Shown: positions 22,201-35,060, counted from the stretch's first letter. The stretch: 64,000 nucleotides of DNA from Gerris lacustris (GCA_951217055.1 OX578276.1:31085505-31149504); one strand, 5' to 3'. The notes: generated from the letters alone by a model not told the origin. Numbers and translations are program-made.

Positions 22201-24740
22201 CTAGTCTCTCTCTGATCCTGTTTCCATGATTAAAAACGTAGTCAGCAACTCTTTTAGCTTATCTGATTTATTAAAGTCCGTTATTGTGACCTGACCTTTT
22301 CCATTTTAGTTTACAAGGTTATTTTTAAATAATACTTATGACATTTTAAGGTTCTAAGAATAACTCTGGTTTTTTTTTATTATTTTATTTCTTCTTGATG
22401 CCTGTACAATCTTTAATTGTCTGAAATCGAGTTAAAAAGGAAGTTTGTAATTTTTTCTCTTAGTGTCCATTGATGACTTACACACAGTATTGCTGGATAA
22501 AACACCATTTTGAAGTGTTTTTATTACTTATTCTTTGAAATGATCATAAGAATAACAATTTAAATTCTTGATTTGGGTAAAATTTAATTAAAGGGGCTCA
22601 CCTTAGTGATATTTCAACCTCTCTTTGGGTCATTCTTATGCTGACTGACTAGAAGATATCATTAAGTTAATTGATCACTGCCTGGGACTTAACAGGTACC
22701 TTTTAAAACGCCGACAAAATATAATAGTTTAGAATAACTTAAGAGAGGATAACACAAAATTAAGCCTTTTCGTTCCTTTTAGACTCAACTTCTCAAGAAT
22801 TTAAAAACAGCAAGATAAAGATGTTTTCATTTTCTAAAAAATAAAAATTTATTAAATCTTTAATTTGTTGATGATTTTTAGACGGTTAATAGGAATTTGT
22901 TGATGATTTTGAGACGGTTAATAGGAATTTGTTGGTGATTGATGAATTTGTAGAACATTTGCCTTTTTTTGAACAAAGTTTGTCTGGGTCTTTAAATTAA
23001 ATTCTATGTTTCAAGACCATCAAAAAGCACTTTCTTTTTTTTATGAAAATCAAACCATAATATTTAAAATAAAATAAAGATAATATAATTTAAAAAAAAA
23101 ATAGTATTAACAGAAGTCTTAACTGATAAAAAACTTTAGGTTCTTATTGAACTATATAAATTGATTTCACTATTCAAAACTGTTGTAATTTTCCATTGAA
23201 TACGTTTACAATACAACAATCAACAGTGTGTAATGTATGAGATATAATAATTATTTATCTAGGATATACTATTATCAATGTCTTTCATGAGATAATAATT
23301 CAAAATGAGTAAATAAGACCTTGATTTTTTTTTTTCTCTATTAGAGATAAATATATGGGAAGTTATGAATGCCTTCTCTGAATTTTATTTATTAATAACT
23401 AATTAATTAAGTGTTATTTTATTTAATATATTTTTATTTTATTAGATTGTTTTTTAAAAAATTATTATTATTATTATTTATTTTTGTTAATTAAAAAGAA
23501 AGAAACAATTAATTTTGATTTTCTTACGCACATTTTTATTATTATTATTTTTAGTTACATAAATGTTATATTCATTTTATTATTAATAATTGTGCCTGAA
23601 ATATTTCTTCCAGAATAATTTATTTTTATATTTCTTACCGTTTATGTAAGATTCATGTTTATTTAAATTATACATTTATATTAAGATTAGTAAAAAAATT
23701 ATTAAATTTGCATTTATTTCATCTTTGCCCAAATTTTATTAACATTGTTAATTTTTTTTTGTAAATTTTGTACATTTCTTTAATTAAATATGTTAGATGT
23801 TTGTTTTTCTTCTATTTTATTTGTACAATGAGTCCTTGTTTCAACATTTTTTAATTAAAATGAGATTATTTTAACACAACAAAATTTAATAGAATAAAAA
23901 ATTTTTTGTCAGCTAATTTATTTTATAATACTGACATGTATTGATAAATTACCAAATGAAATATATAATAAAATACAGGTGCTTTCCTTTCTTTTTACTT
24001 TTATGATTATAATATATAAGTGTTAAATGTTCAGTAATCTATATTTGAATATAATCTACGTCTGTCTATAATTAAATAATCTATGTCTCTCTGTTGGCAT
24101 AATTTGGATGTATGACTGTAAATTGCAATGCTCATGTGCCTATTTTTTTATATTATTTAATTGTTAAATTATTTTTTGACTAAAAGAATTTGGAATTAAC
24201 ACCCATATTTACTTTCTCATAGTATACATAGTTTGTATAAAGATAAAGTATTGTGATGGTGCGTAAATTTTATTATGATGGATTTACATTTTTTGAGGTC
24301 CCCTGAGTCTAAAAAAAAGTTGTAATTTGTGCAGACGTGTTAAGCCTAAACTACTGGGTTGATTTTGATCAAATTTGGTTTACATGTATATAAAAATAAT
24401 TCCCTGTTGCAAAATTGAGAAATGAATTTTAGCACATAATTTAGGGGTGATTCCCTCCAAAAACTAACTTTATTTTTTCAAAAATGCTTCCATCAATTTT
24501 GATTAAAAAAAGATATGAGATTTAAATACAGTGTAAAAACTCTCAATATATTATCAATTAATTATTTATTACTGATTTTTTTTTTCTTCTTCTAATGTTA
24601 ATTATTAATACTTCATTAAAATTTATTAGTTTGTTATCTAACCAAAAATAAATATAAAATAAATTTCAATGGTTGGTGTAAATTGCTTAAAATATTAACT
24701 AAAAAATGCTGCACAGCTTGAAAAAAGTTTGTTTTTTTAA
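19271..24740. other. 5.5-kb gene-free AT-rich region
   Basis: Begins with the carrier 3' UTR. I see no further exon. Notable pieces: a possible SINE tail at about 20070-20120 resembling 38825-38885, a C-rich patch at 21078-21154, and a two-copy repeat of about 33 bp at 22865-22935. A 60-residue open frame at 21277 has no recognised similarity. Confidence 0.5.
22863..22937. repeat. short tandem duplication of about 33 bp
   Basis: The phrase AATTTGTTGATGATTTT followed by GAGACGGTTAATAGG is repeated about 2.3 times. Confidence 0.75.
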
Positions 24741-24749
24741 CTAAACAAT

Positions 24750-25080
24750 CGGGGGCCTAGGTAGCCCGGAGTAGAGAGCGTTTGCCTTTCAATCAGGCAA
24801 GTAAAGCAGCATTGGGCGTGGTCAGTTGTAGGTCGGGTGTCCACTTGACCTTAAGCTCTGGGTTCAATTCCCTGACAGGGTAGCTACTCGTAAGAGTAGC
24901 GCCACCAGGTTTCAGCTAGGAAACTATGGTATATACTCTCAGTTCGATGCAAATCCAAGAAGAGTCATGGTTAACAACCAAATTCTTCACACAAATGTGA
25001 AGAGTTTGGTTCCTAACCTGGATTTGTTCAATGGGCCCATTTAAGTGCAATCAACCATTATTGCTTCTTATTTATTTGTT
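24750..25080 (+). mobile_element. tRNA-derived SINE
   Basis: The head has an A box (TAGCCCGGAGTAGAGAGCG) and, about 95 bp on, a B box (GGGTTCAATTCCC), the internal Pol III promoter of a tRNA-derived SINE. The spacing is longer than in a tRNA, so it is not a tRNA gene. The body continues without coding sequence; the 3' end is only approximate. Confidence 0.6.
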
Positions 25081-25599
25081 TTCGACTGACAGGCATTCTT
25101 ACAGGATACTATTGACTAAATAAATTTACATCTACACCTGCTTGGTCTAGCTGAAAACCCAGTATGCAGGCTTATGTGAGGAAAAGGATGGAATCAATTG
25201 TTACCTTAACAGCAACTATTAATTCTGCTGGTTTACTTAGCCATTCTGCGTACTCAAGAATTAAGGTTGCTTCCTCTAGAACAACTAAGGTATTTACTTT
25301 TAGTGGATTGTCAGCCAGTTAAATTGACACTATTGATTGCTATAAGAGGTCTTATTGCTTAAGATGTTTTTTAAAAAAATCCCCAATTTGAAATATATAC
25401 TATTATAGGATCTCTATAGATTTTGAGGATTGTTTTTTGCTGTTGCTTAAGGTTTCAGTACTCTTTCTCCACTCTGAATAGCTTTAGGTACTATGGCACC
25501 ACTTTTAAGCACTTAGGTTCAAAGTGTTCAATACTTCTGGCTATCATCTTGAGATCATCATAGTTTTGGGATTGCACTTTGGTTTGAGGTGGTTATTAC

Positions 25600-26126
25600 C
25601 TCAGAGGAAGGAAGGGGTAGAGGGAGCAATGCGATTTCAAAAGTGGTTCATTATGTTCCCCCCATATACTAGTGCTTCAAGCGAGCTCAATCCGAACTAA
25701 AGTGATCACGTTGTCACTGGTCCTTATCCTATTGGTCTATTCCTTGTCTTTCTGTCTCCACAGACGGTTGTCAACAAATCCTTACCAGTAGCATTTATTT
25801 GACACCCCACTCAAAGAAGATTCCTATTGGTTATCTAGGAACGACGTTTCTACCTTTAGCTAATTAATAAGGTTAACAACAAACATTAAAGTACATTATT
25901 TATGAAGAAAACTGTATTAAAAATAAAAATATAAAATGTCGTAAGAAAAGATCACTTATTCTAATCAGCTGATATCAGGTAAATTTCGAGTTTTTATCGA
26001 GATATCGTCGATACTGTTTCACCAAACTGCCACTTGGAGAGCTAATATATGGGGGGAGCATAATGAACCACTTTTTGAGACCCAGTTTCCATAGCATTGT
26101 TCCCTCTACCCCTTCCTTCCTCTGAG
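25600..26126. mobile_element. 527-bp MITE with 8-bp target duplication
   Basis: Terminal inverted repeats begin CTCAGAGGAAGGAAGGGGTA and continue through GTGGTTCATTATG and CTCCCCCCATATA. The direct repeat GTTATTAC flanks both sides (25592-25599 and 26127-26134). An 8-bp duplication fits hAT or P-type transposition; the terminus is not a classic hAT CAG/TAG end, so the superfamily stays open. Confidence 0.88.
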
Positions 26127-26134
26127 GTTATTAC

Positions 26135-27300
26135 ATTTGGCTTTCATCATTGGTTAAGCAGTGCCTTTTTTTCACCTTACTAAATTTAGTTACTCTAATT
26201 GATTGTCTATAATTTATGTACTAACAAAGTTGTTACAATACTTTACCAAAACTATCTGCTTTTTCTAAATATTAGAATTAATTTGATAATTTACCTCTAA
26301 GTTACAGAATTAACAAACTTGTTTCTAATGATACTTGTTCAATGAGCAAATAAAGTAAGTCGAAGGTAATTCTTACTATAAAATGACATTTACAGTATTA
26401 AATATGTGGTATAATGATATTGTTAATTTATTTAATTTTTTGGTGCCATTTTTATATTTTATTTTTTTGTTCTTGGGCAAGATGTTTTATAATTATATTT
26501 TATTATTAATATATATATATTTTTTTTTTTTTTTTACATTACATTCATTTTCAGCTATATTAGCTGATTGGTAAATCAGCACTGTTTAATTGTAATTGTT
26601 TAATAACAAACATTATCCGATCTTGTTCTGATTTGACAGTTTAGCTGATTTATTCACTTTACTTTTTAAGTTTTTATTTAGTTTGAGTAAGTTTCAGAAA
26701 ATCAGTAAAATCAATAAATAAATCAGTTATTTAGTAATAATTCAGTTGTGCTCTCTTAATAAAAAAGATAAAACAAACAGTTTAAATTAATAGAATTGTG
26801 TGGTAAATAATTAAAAATAATATATATATTTATTTTTAATTATCTTATTGTTAATCTAATTTTAATAGGTCAAAAAAAAATTCTTAACTAATAAACATAA
26901 TATATAATTTATCTCTTCAAATTTAATTGTTTAACTATTACAAAATACAAATTTAGCTGAATAAATTTAGAGTTCATTCAATGTTAAAGTAGTTTAAACT
27001 TTATTCTGTGTAATTAATTAAATTTTTAAGGAAATATAATTACCGGTTGTTTCTTTTTAGAATGGAGGTCTGAAAAAATAAAGAATGGTGAAAAACTATC
27101 CGGTCTAAAGGACCAAAATATGTAGAATCCAAAGTGTGAAAAATATAAAACAGTAAATAATAATAATAATACTTCACCAAGCAGATTAGGAAATGCAAGA
27201 TGATAATAATGATTATCAAAGGTTTTGGAAGTATAAATATTGGGATTAAAATGTTTTGTAATGTGTGTGGTGTATAAGATTAAAGGTGTATATGGTAGTT
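26135..27300. other. gene-free AT-rich stretch
   Basis: No element or exon recognised; homopolymer and AT runs only. Confidence 0.5.
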
Positions 27301-27302
27301 GT

Positions 27303-28041
27303 GTAAAGGTGTGTTCAGACTGTTCTGACGTGACGTGGGAATGTGTGGGCCCACATCATAATGGATGTGATATAAAAAAGTAACACAGGGTTTTGTGAGT
27401 TTATGTTCACATTGGTCTTACGTGACATGGGAACGCATGGTATGCTATCTGACACCACACGCCTTATGACGCGTGGGAAGGATATCAAAAGTTCCAGATA
27501 TTTCTTCAGACGTGGGAAGGCGTCAGAAGAGTCAGGTGCTGTACGACCCTACAAACCGGGAATATTGAAATCAACATTCACTAAAGGAGGCTTGGGATGA
27601 AATAGTGGACACACTTTGTAAAAACAAATATATAAAAAACTAACTTATAATTACTTGTTTTCTATTCCAATAACAACAGGGGATATATAAGATTACCTAC
27701 ATTTTTTTTGAGATTACCCTATTTTCTGATTGTACAATTTGTACACTTTGTAAAAAAACAAAATAATAATAAATAATTATTCTAAAAAGTTGGAAACCAC
27801 TGTGTTAAAATTACCGCAGATTTCTGGGAAGAAAATAAATATTTTCTTCCCAGAAATCTGCTTTCAAAATTATGTGTAAGCATGATTGGAGGCTCAAAAC
27901 CAACTGTTGGGATAGGCAACAAGCGCGAAGTGTGTTCTTTCATTTACCTGACGTCAGGTCCATGTGAACACCGCCTCATGTCTGACGTGGCCCCACGATA
28001 TCTGACAGAGATACCGTCAGAGCAGTCTGTACGCACCTTAA
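27303..28041. mobile_element. non-autonomous DNA transposon with diverged terminal inverted repeats
   Basis: The left end (TAAAGGTGTGTTCAGACTG) mirrors the right end (inverted: TTAAGGTGCGTACAGACTG), and both continue with TCTGACG. The sub-terminal regions repeat CTGACGTGG/GACGTGGGAA words in both directions. No transposase is visible; the short open frames at 27403 and 27882 are made of these repeats. Confidence 0.72.
27816..27861. repeat. perfect 22-bp hairpin with 2-nt loop
   Basis: GCAGATTTCTGGGAAGAAAA plus TA is followed after AA by its exact reverse complement. It lies inside the 27303-28041 element. Confidence 0.92.
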
Positions 28042-28099
28042 GACCTGTGAGGAGAGTAGGAATTTTTAGACTCTAGGAATAGAGGAAGGTTGTTTTAGA

Positions 28100-28904
28100 G
28101 GCCAAAGCTAAAACCAGGCTGTAGTACAGCAGAAGTAAGTAGGGCCTGTGAGTAATTTCAGAATGTATTAAGTTTGTGGTTTATGCCTTTTACTTTTATT
28201 ATTTGCAATTATGCCTTTTTTTCTCTTTCATAAAAAGCTTCTTTGTGTCAAATGTTCCATGATTCCCGGCAGTGGTATAGATTTTTATCTGTGTTCCTCT
28301 ATTTTCCTTTAGTAATACTATGTATGATTTAAATCTCTTAACATAGATTCATTTATCTATCTTAAATTATTTATTTTGCTTTAAAAAATAAACTAATAAA
28401 CTGGTAATTATTTTTCCCTTTATTAATTTTATCATATAAAAAATTGTTTAACAAAATAAATTAAATTGTTCTTCTTGTTATTGTACTTAAATCTTGTTAT
28501 AAATGTTCAATAAAATTAGTGGTAATAATGTAAAGTGGTTGTCGATGTTAGAATAAGAGAATTTTGCTTGGGAAAAAAAATTTAGTATGAAAATGCACTG
28601 TGAAACACAATTTGATGCTTGGATTTGTAAAGTTAAATTTATTTTTAGGAATAAATGCATTTTAGATTGCTTTAAAATGATTTTTAGGGTGTATTGTACT
28701 TTTGTTGAGATAAATAAGATACAAACGATAAGATAAAATAACTAAAAATCATTACTTATTTATACTACAAGTTTATTTTTAAAATATATTTTTCATCTAA
28801 AGGTTTCCTTATTATTATAATATATTTTTTAATTCTAACAATGAAAAGTGTTCTTATTGGTGGATGCATCAACCCATAAGTTATGATCATGTCTCTGTTA
28901 TTAG

Positions 28905-28905
<1 letters not shown>
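28100..28905. other. gene-free AT-rich stretch
   Basis: Nothing recognised. Confidence 0.5.

Positions 28906-28907
<2 letters not shown>

Positions 28908-28994
<87 letters not shown>
28908..28994. repeat. (AT)n microsatellite
   Basis: About 86 bp of uninterrupted AT. Confidence 0.97.
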
Positions 28995-28996
<2 letters not shown>

Positions 28997-29721
28997 CAAC
29001 TCTGTCGCCCTCCTAAATCATATCAAATACAAAACTCTTCATTTCAATTTGCCAATGTTGAAACAAAATCATTAAATATATTAATTATAATAAGATATAG
29101 TTCAAACGATAGAATTAAAAAAACAGAATAGTTTTATAGTGTAAAACACATTGTCGTAAGGTGCCTCAGAAATAGTTATATTATATGGCCCAATATTTTT
29201 GAGAATTATTAGTAATATTTACTCTTATGTAACGCTTGAGATCTATTATCATGAAAAAGCTTGATATATATACTGCAAAAATTTAGCAAGAAATGTACAT
29301 TTTTATGTAGATATTTAAAAAGAAGCAATCAAATATTACATTGTTGGTAATACATTATTTAAATAACTTAATGATTTTTTTTTTTCCATATTTGAGGAAG
29401 TTGGGTCTAATATAAATAAAAGTGCTTTTATTTGATATTAAACCCCTTTTTTTGGTAAGTAGTTTTAATGAGGTAACATCATTTCAACATTTTCTTATAT
29501 ATTTTATTAAATTAAATAAACTACATCGTCTATTTTAAGTTTCAAAACTATATTTTATAGTTATGCATTTAAATTGGGAGCAATAATGATTATTATTATA
29601 TCTTTTAAAAAACACAGTTTATCTAAATTTGTAAGTAGTGAGAGTTCGTAACAGATAAATACATATATGTATAATAGAGTTATAAAAAGTAGCTTATTTA
29701 ATTAGATAAAAATATCGGAAA

Positions 29722-30105
29722 ATTGTGGAGCTATTGAAGAACATTAACATTAGGTATAAAATTGTGGAGCTATTGAAGAACATTAACATTAGGTATAAAA
29801 TTGTGGAGCTATTGAAGAACATTAACATTAGGTACAAAATTGTGGAGCTATTGAAGAACATTAACATTAGGTATAAAATTGTGGAGCTATTGAAGAACAT
29901 TAACATTAGGTACAAAATTGTGGAGCTATTGAAAAACATTAACATTAGGTATAAAATTGTGGAGCTATTGAAGAACATTAACATTAGGTATAAAATTGTG
30001 GAGCTATTGAAGAACATTAACATTAGGTACAAAATTGTGGAGCTATTGAAGAACATTAACATTAGGTACAAAATTGTGGAGCTATTGAAAAACATTAACA
30101 TTAGG
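29722..30105. repeat. 39-bp minisatellite, about 10 copies
   Basis: The unit ATTGTGGAGCTATTGAAGAA continues with CATTAACATTAGGTATAAA. Variants are TATAAA/TACAAA and GAAGAA/GAAAAA. The period is 13 codons and the unit has no stop in one frame of each strand, so open frames of about 130 codons appear on both strands. I read this as a property of the repeat, not a gene. Confidence 0.96.
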
Positions 30106-30206
30106 TAACTCAACTAAATTTAATGACAAGAATTATAATTACTTAAAATTAAGTTTTATTATTGATACTAATTTAAGGCATTGTTTACGCAAAATGAAAG
30201 GAGAAG

Positions 30207-30511
30207 TAGTAGTAGTAGTAGTAGTAGTAGTCTAGTACTTTCTACTAGGGCGGGTAGGACGAACCACTTGTTCGAACCTTGCAATTAGGCCATCATTCAG
30301 GCCCTTTTTACGCCCCGCGGTAGAGAGTTCCAGCCACTTCACACATCATACATATGTACATTTGTACCGCCGAAGCGAGTATGATGTGATCAATAGTGAG
30401 CCATATAAATCAGAGTGTCACGGCGAGGAATCGAACCCTGTCTCGTTCCACTTGAGATTCAGTGATGGCCGAGCAGACGTGGTTTAACTCACACGGCTAC
30501 GCTAGCTCCCT
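30207..30511 (-). mobile_element. tRNA-derived SINE with 16-bp target duplication
   Basis: On the minus strand the head carries A box TAGCGTAGCCG and B box GGGTTCGATTCC. The 3' end is CCCGCCCTAG followed by a (CTA)n tail (30207-30229). Perfect 16-bp direct repeats AAAATGAAAGGAGAAG flank it (30191-30206 and 30512-30527), the mark of LINE-driven insertion. A related copy is at 50403-50661. Confidence 0.9.
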
Positions 30512-30529
30512 AAAATGAAAGGAGAAGAA

Positions 30530-31780
30530 AACAAATAATTTATTTTTACCCTTAAAAGACCAAAAGAGAGTATAACTCAATATACTCAATTAAAGACATT
30601 GTTTGCACAATACAATTTATAAATTTGGTGCTATTCAATATCATATGAGGGTACAAAACATCGAGTTAAAGGTGCGGGAGCAGTGCATTTTACTGATCAA
30701 ATTTTAATAATTGCACACTTCAGATACAGCACGAAGAAAGCTAATTCAGTCTGTACAGATAGTTAAAACTATGAAAATTCATTGTTTTAACTGTTTTTCA
30801 AATTTCACCTGATATCCCATCTGATCCTATCAGTTGTAAAACTCAGAATAGATATAAACGAGTCCTAAAAAAGTTTAACTTCTTAACTAACTTGAGAATG
30901 ACCTAAGATAAGGTTGAAATATTCCAAAAATAAGCCTTCTTATTTCTTTAAACCCAACTACTCAATAAATGAAAAAAATAAATAAAAATAAAATAAATGT
31001 TTCCTTTGGTGAATCTCTAAAACATTCACTGTAGCTCTAAAAACTTAAGAAGATTTGTAATTTATATGTATCTCTTTAATAAATTCACCACAAGACTATA
31101 ATTATTGTAGATTTATGAATGTAAAAACATCTAATAAATAGAAAATATACCATGTATGGTGTTGTGGAAATATATTTTGATAGCTTTTTTGTGTTTAAAT
31201 TAATAAAAAATAGTTGACTGAAAAATATGTAATAAAGCACTTATACATTCTCTGTAGAATTGGGCCATATATATTTATTTTTACTTAATAATATATTATG
31301 AATTGACTCTGTAACTATTGACTCAACGTATGAGGGCAATAAAAATATTAATGTATAAAATGAAATGAGTTTGAAATATTTTGGAAATTTTAATTTATTT
31401 TTATTCAATTCAATCCTTAATAAAATTCTATACCAGTAAACTATTTTAACTAAAATGAATGATCAAATTTTAACTCGACTGAGATAATTTTGTTATAATT
31501 CGCTTCAGTCCCTTGTAGAACATAAAAGGCATCAACACCTCAACAGCAAATTCGTTCTGATTTTAGACGTCGTATCAGTTATGCAAAGTTTAAAGAGTGC
31601 AGATGGTTGAAATTAATCTGGGGCTATCTGCGAGCTACTTTCGATGAACCATCAAAATTTCATAAATATCAGATACGTACTCTTGAAGATATAGGTGTAA
31701 ATAAATGTAGGCTTGTTGCATGTGGAAAAGAAACAAAGGGGCGCGCATATTGTTAAAACTTATTTGGGTCCAACAATGGT
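30530..31780. other. gene-free stretch
   Basis: AT-rich. A slightly less AT-rich piece at 31500-31740 reads partly open but shows no recognisable domain or splice structure. Confidence 0.45.
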
Positions 31781-31784
31781 CTAA

Positions 31785-32012
31785 TTATGACCTAGCATCC
31801 AAATTTCAATAACATTGGAGGATTAGTTTGTAAGATATGTTGGTTCGCAAAAATTGGCCACGGACCGACAGACAGATATGTAATCAAAAATGTTCCCTGA
31901 TGTCTGAAACGGATTTCTGTCTTGGAATTTTTGAAATCGGAGACCTACAAATTTTTTGTTCTTCAGAACAATCACATATCTTCCGTTACCTTCGGTAATC
32001 TCGGAAGCAAAA
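31785..32012 (-). repeat. inverted copy of the 8168-8560 dispersed repeat
   Basis: Reverse complement shares TTCTGAAGAACAAAAAAT, CAAAAATTCCAAGACAGAAA, CGTTTCAGACATC and the TGTCTGTCGGTCC core with the 8168 copy. About 32150-32205 then matches text near 9670-9730. Confidence 0.62.
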
Positions 32013-32345
32013 TAAGAAAGCCCATTTATTATTAATCATATTTGTCTACTTATATACTTTTCCCAGAATTAAAAAGGTGCTCTTATAGAAATGGGCCCCC
32101 ATTTTTGTTTTTTATACAGAAGAGTTTATATCCATTAGTCTAACTACCTATTAAGACAAAGGTATATTCAGTCCAATATGCTTTGGGACAAAGGAATATT
32201 ACACTTTTATTTTTTTTTAAAAAAAGTGTGTATTCGGTTGTAAGAAAGTACATTAGATTAAAAAAAGTGGGGGCCCTTTTCTATTAAAGTGCCATTACAT
32301 TTATGGGAAATTTGATTAATATAGGTTTTTTTTGTTTTTTTTAAC

Positions 32346-32368
32346 GGGGGGGGGGGGGGGGGGGGGGG
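32346..32368. repeat. 23-bp poly-G tract
   Basis: An unbroken G run, striking in such AT-rich DNA. On the minus strand it is a poly-C run just past the 3' end of the adjacent LINE fragment. Confidence 0.95.
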
Positions 32369-32389
32369 ACAAGTCCCAGAGACATAGAC

Positions 32390-32953
32390 CACCAATTGGA
32401 TCCTTTGAACAAACCCGGATTGTAGAAAGTATCTTCCCTCTTTATCTCTTTGACCTCTACTCCCCTAACAAGTTTACTCCATGACAGAAAGTCAACATCT
32501 TGTTAGTGGGTATCTCTTTAAGTTCACTTATTTGAACATTTGCCTCTCCGAAGATCAGCCATCTGTGCTTTATCAGTCCTGGGCAGTTGCACAACAGATG
32601 TAAGGGAGTTTCTTCTTCCTCTCCACACAGCCTACAAGTTGATTCGTTTACCAGACCTAGAAGCTGTAAATGCCTGTTCAACCGGCAATGGCCAGTCAGG
32701 AATCCCGTCAGTCTCTGACACACTTTTTGTTTAGACTTAGTATGTTTCTAGTAAGTCCACGCGAGGTTCCCTTCAAAAACATTTTTGACTGCCTCATCCT
32801 GGGTGATTTTTCCCAGCTTTTCTGAAAATCTCTCTGGAGAAAGTTCTTCAAAGTCGTCTTAATAGAACAACGTGCGATACCCCCGATGGGCTCTGGAGCA
32901 GAGGGGATTGTTCCGGAGCCTTGTCTAGCCAACTTTTTTGAGGTTTCTATCAT
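32390..32953 (-). mobile_element. non-LTR retrotransposon C-terminal fragment (Jockey/R1-like)
   Basis: Minus-strand reading gives SRGLTRNILSLNKK, then RLTGFLTGHCRLNRHLQLLG and CRLCGEEEETPLHLLCNCP, the CCHC-like knuckle that follows the RNase H region of many arthropod LINEs. Two overlapping frames (32953-32708 and 32723-32457) are joined by a frameshift. Only the 3' end of the element is present. Confidence 0.78.
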
Positions 32954-33049
32954 GTTTTGTCAGAAATTGGGCTAATGTTTAAATGTATAAGTTCATCTTA
33001 AAATCTATTGTCCAAAATCTAAAATTTTGACTCTCCCTAGAGAATTCTT

Positions 33050-33225
33050 ACTCATTGGTGCTATAGCCCCAACAGGCTCTGGCTTGTTTTACAAGACCTC
33101 TCCAATCTTCTCAATCCAAGGCTCTCTGTCTCCAGCCTCTTACTCTATCCCTCTATACTCTTCAAATCCTCTTCCACATCCTGGGTGCTGACAGGAGTGG
33201 TCACATAGGTACCTATTCTCATTTA
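33050..33225 (-). mobile_element. possible LINE 3' tail remnant
   Basis: The minus strand reads RLETESLGLRRLERSCKTSQ followed by SLLGL and a stop, resembling the last residues of RTE-like LINE proteins. Short and degraded. Confidence 0.3.
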
Positions 33226-33416
33226 AAGTGGCCATTTCAGAATCTTGGGGCCTTTTTATTTTTTTATTTTTAAAGAAAAAAGAAATTGCCCCATTATTTT
33301 AAATGAAGCATGTTTAAACCCTTTCAACTATCCTGTTTATGTGCCAAGCAGTATGGGCTATGTCTGAAGTGGTGGTACAGCCCATGTCCTATTTTAATGA
33401 GAATGGCCCCTTAATG

Positions 33417-33749
33417 CAGTATAACCTTGATTAATTGTCAAGCACGGGACTGGAGCTTTGTTGGATAATCGAAAAAGTAAAGTGACAAAGGGGAAAAGTT
33501 TTTAGGGCAAAAAGTTACAAGTTACTTTCATTTTTGACTAGAGGCACAAAACTTAGTCAAACAAAGAAATAAAAATATCTTGTCACTTTGGCATCAGGGC
33601 ACTTTTTGGAGCTTAATAATAGACAAGTAGTGCCTTCATGTTCACATGGGGGGTGGGTTGGGGGTAGTCTTGGGGGAGTAAGCGGAGGAGATGCGCTTGG
33701 CAGGTGAGATAGACGGATAATTGGGAGACGGATTATCGAGGCTTTAATG
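33417..33749. mobile_element. degraded pogo-like MITE
   Basis: The left end CAGTATAACCTTGATTAATT mirrors a right end whose inverse is CATTAAAGCCTCGATAATCC. The right flank has TA but the left flank reads TG. Ends resemble the CAGTAGAACCTCGATAA family seen at 38239 and 46161. Confidence 0.5.
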
Positions 33750-33759
33750 TACACTCCTC

Positions 33760-35060
33760 TATTCTAATTATTCTATTTTATCATTTGGTTGTGATATTTT
33801 TTTGTTGTTTTTTAATTCAATTTTATTGCTATTTTTTTCTGTTCGGAGTTTTATGGTTATTTTTATTTTGTAATGTATATAATACATACATGTTAACAAT
33901 TAAAGAATGGCTTTTGCATTCCTATTGTTATACATTTAATTCTATGATTTATAGGTATATTTTTTTTTTTTTGTAACATTGATAAGATTTAATGTATTAT
34001 TAATGTTTATTTATATTAGTTGTTGAACAGTGAAGATTAAATACATTATTTACACTAAATATTTAAAAAGTTATGAATATACTAATATACTTTTTCCATT
34101 TGATCATAATATGTTTGTTAGTGTATGTGTTTTATAAGCAAAGTATCAGTTTAGTTTTTGTTGTCTGGTTGTCAACTTGTAAATTTTAATTTGTTTCTTT
34201 TATTAAAATATAAAATTATTATATTTATCTGTGTAACCATTATTTGATATATTGTCAATTTGTTTCAAATATTTCATATAAAGAAATATTAACTCATGTT
34301 TTAAAAAAATATCATCCTGAATTTAAAATTGTTTCATAATTTGAGGTATGGATGTCGCTACATGTTTGTGTATTTTAAAAACAATATTTATGTAAAGCCC
34401 TGAATTAAAATTAACGAAATATTTAAAGTCTCTACAAAAAAAAAAGAAATAAAAAGGAATTTATTTAATTTTCTTTATTACTTTATTTAATTTTCTCTAT
34501 ATTTTATGAAGATTGATAATAATTTAAACATAAAATGATAAAAAAAAGTAAAAATAATGCAACAGATCAATTAGAAGTTTTAACTTCACCAAGTCAATTA
34601 AGATCAATGTAAAATTAAAACAAAGAAATACAGGGTGCCAATCTTCTAAAAGTTATTTGTTTTTATTTTAAATATATTTGTATAATTTTTTTGTTTCTGT
34701 AATATTATATTTATTTTTTGTCTGAATGCAATATGTGAAATGTTCCGTCAAGAAAGGACTGGTAATGAAATTAGTTAATTGGATTTATAGTTACTCTAAT
34801 CTTTAAATAAATTAAATTATTGTTGTGAGTGGAAATGTTTTTTTTTTTTATTTAAATGGCTTCAAAAATGAAAAATAATCCGCCAATTTATGTGACACAT
34901 AGCTTCCTCGCATTCTATCATTGGATTAATTGTTACATGAATATAAATAGATGATGATGTATCATAGTTGAAGGTGGTAAGATTAAAAATGTATAGAAGG
35001 GAGGGTGGTAGGTAATGTAGTTGAGTGAAGGTACAGGTACACCAACTAACATCCCTATAT
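33760..35060. other. gene-free AT-rich stretch
   Basis: No element or exon recognised. Confidence 0.5.

Noticed and set aside
27403..28076. Two short plus-strand open frames
   Set aside because: Both consist of the sub-terminal GACGTGG-type repeats of a non-autonomous transposon.
29694..30113. Open frames on both strands across the 39-bp minisatellite
   Set aside because: Period of 13 codons without stops explains both; nothing else supports coding.
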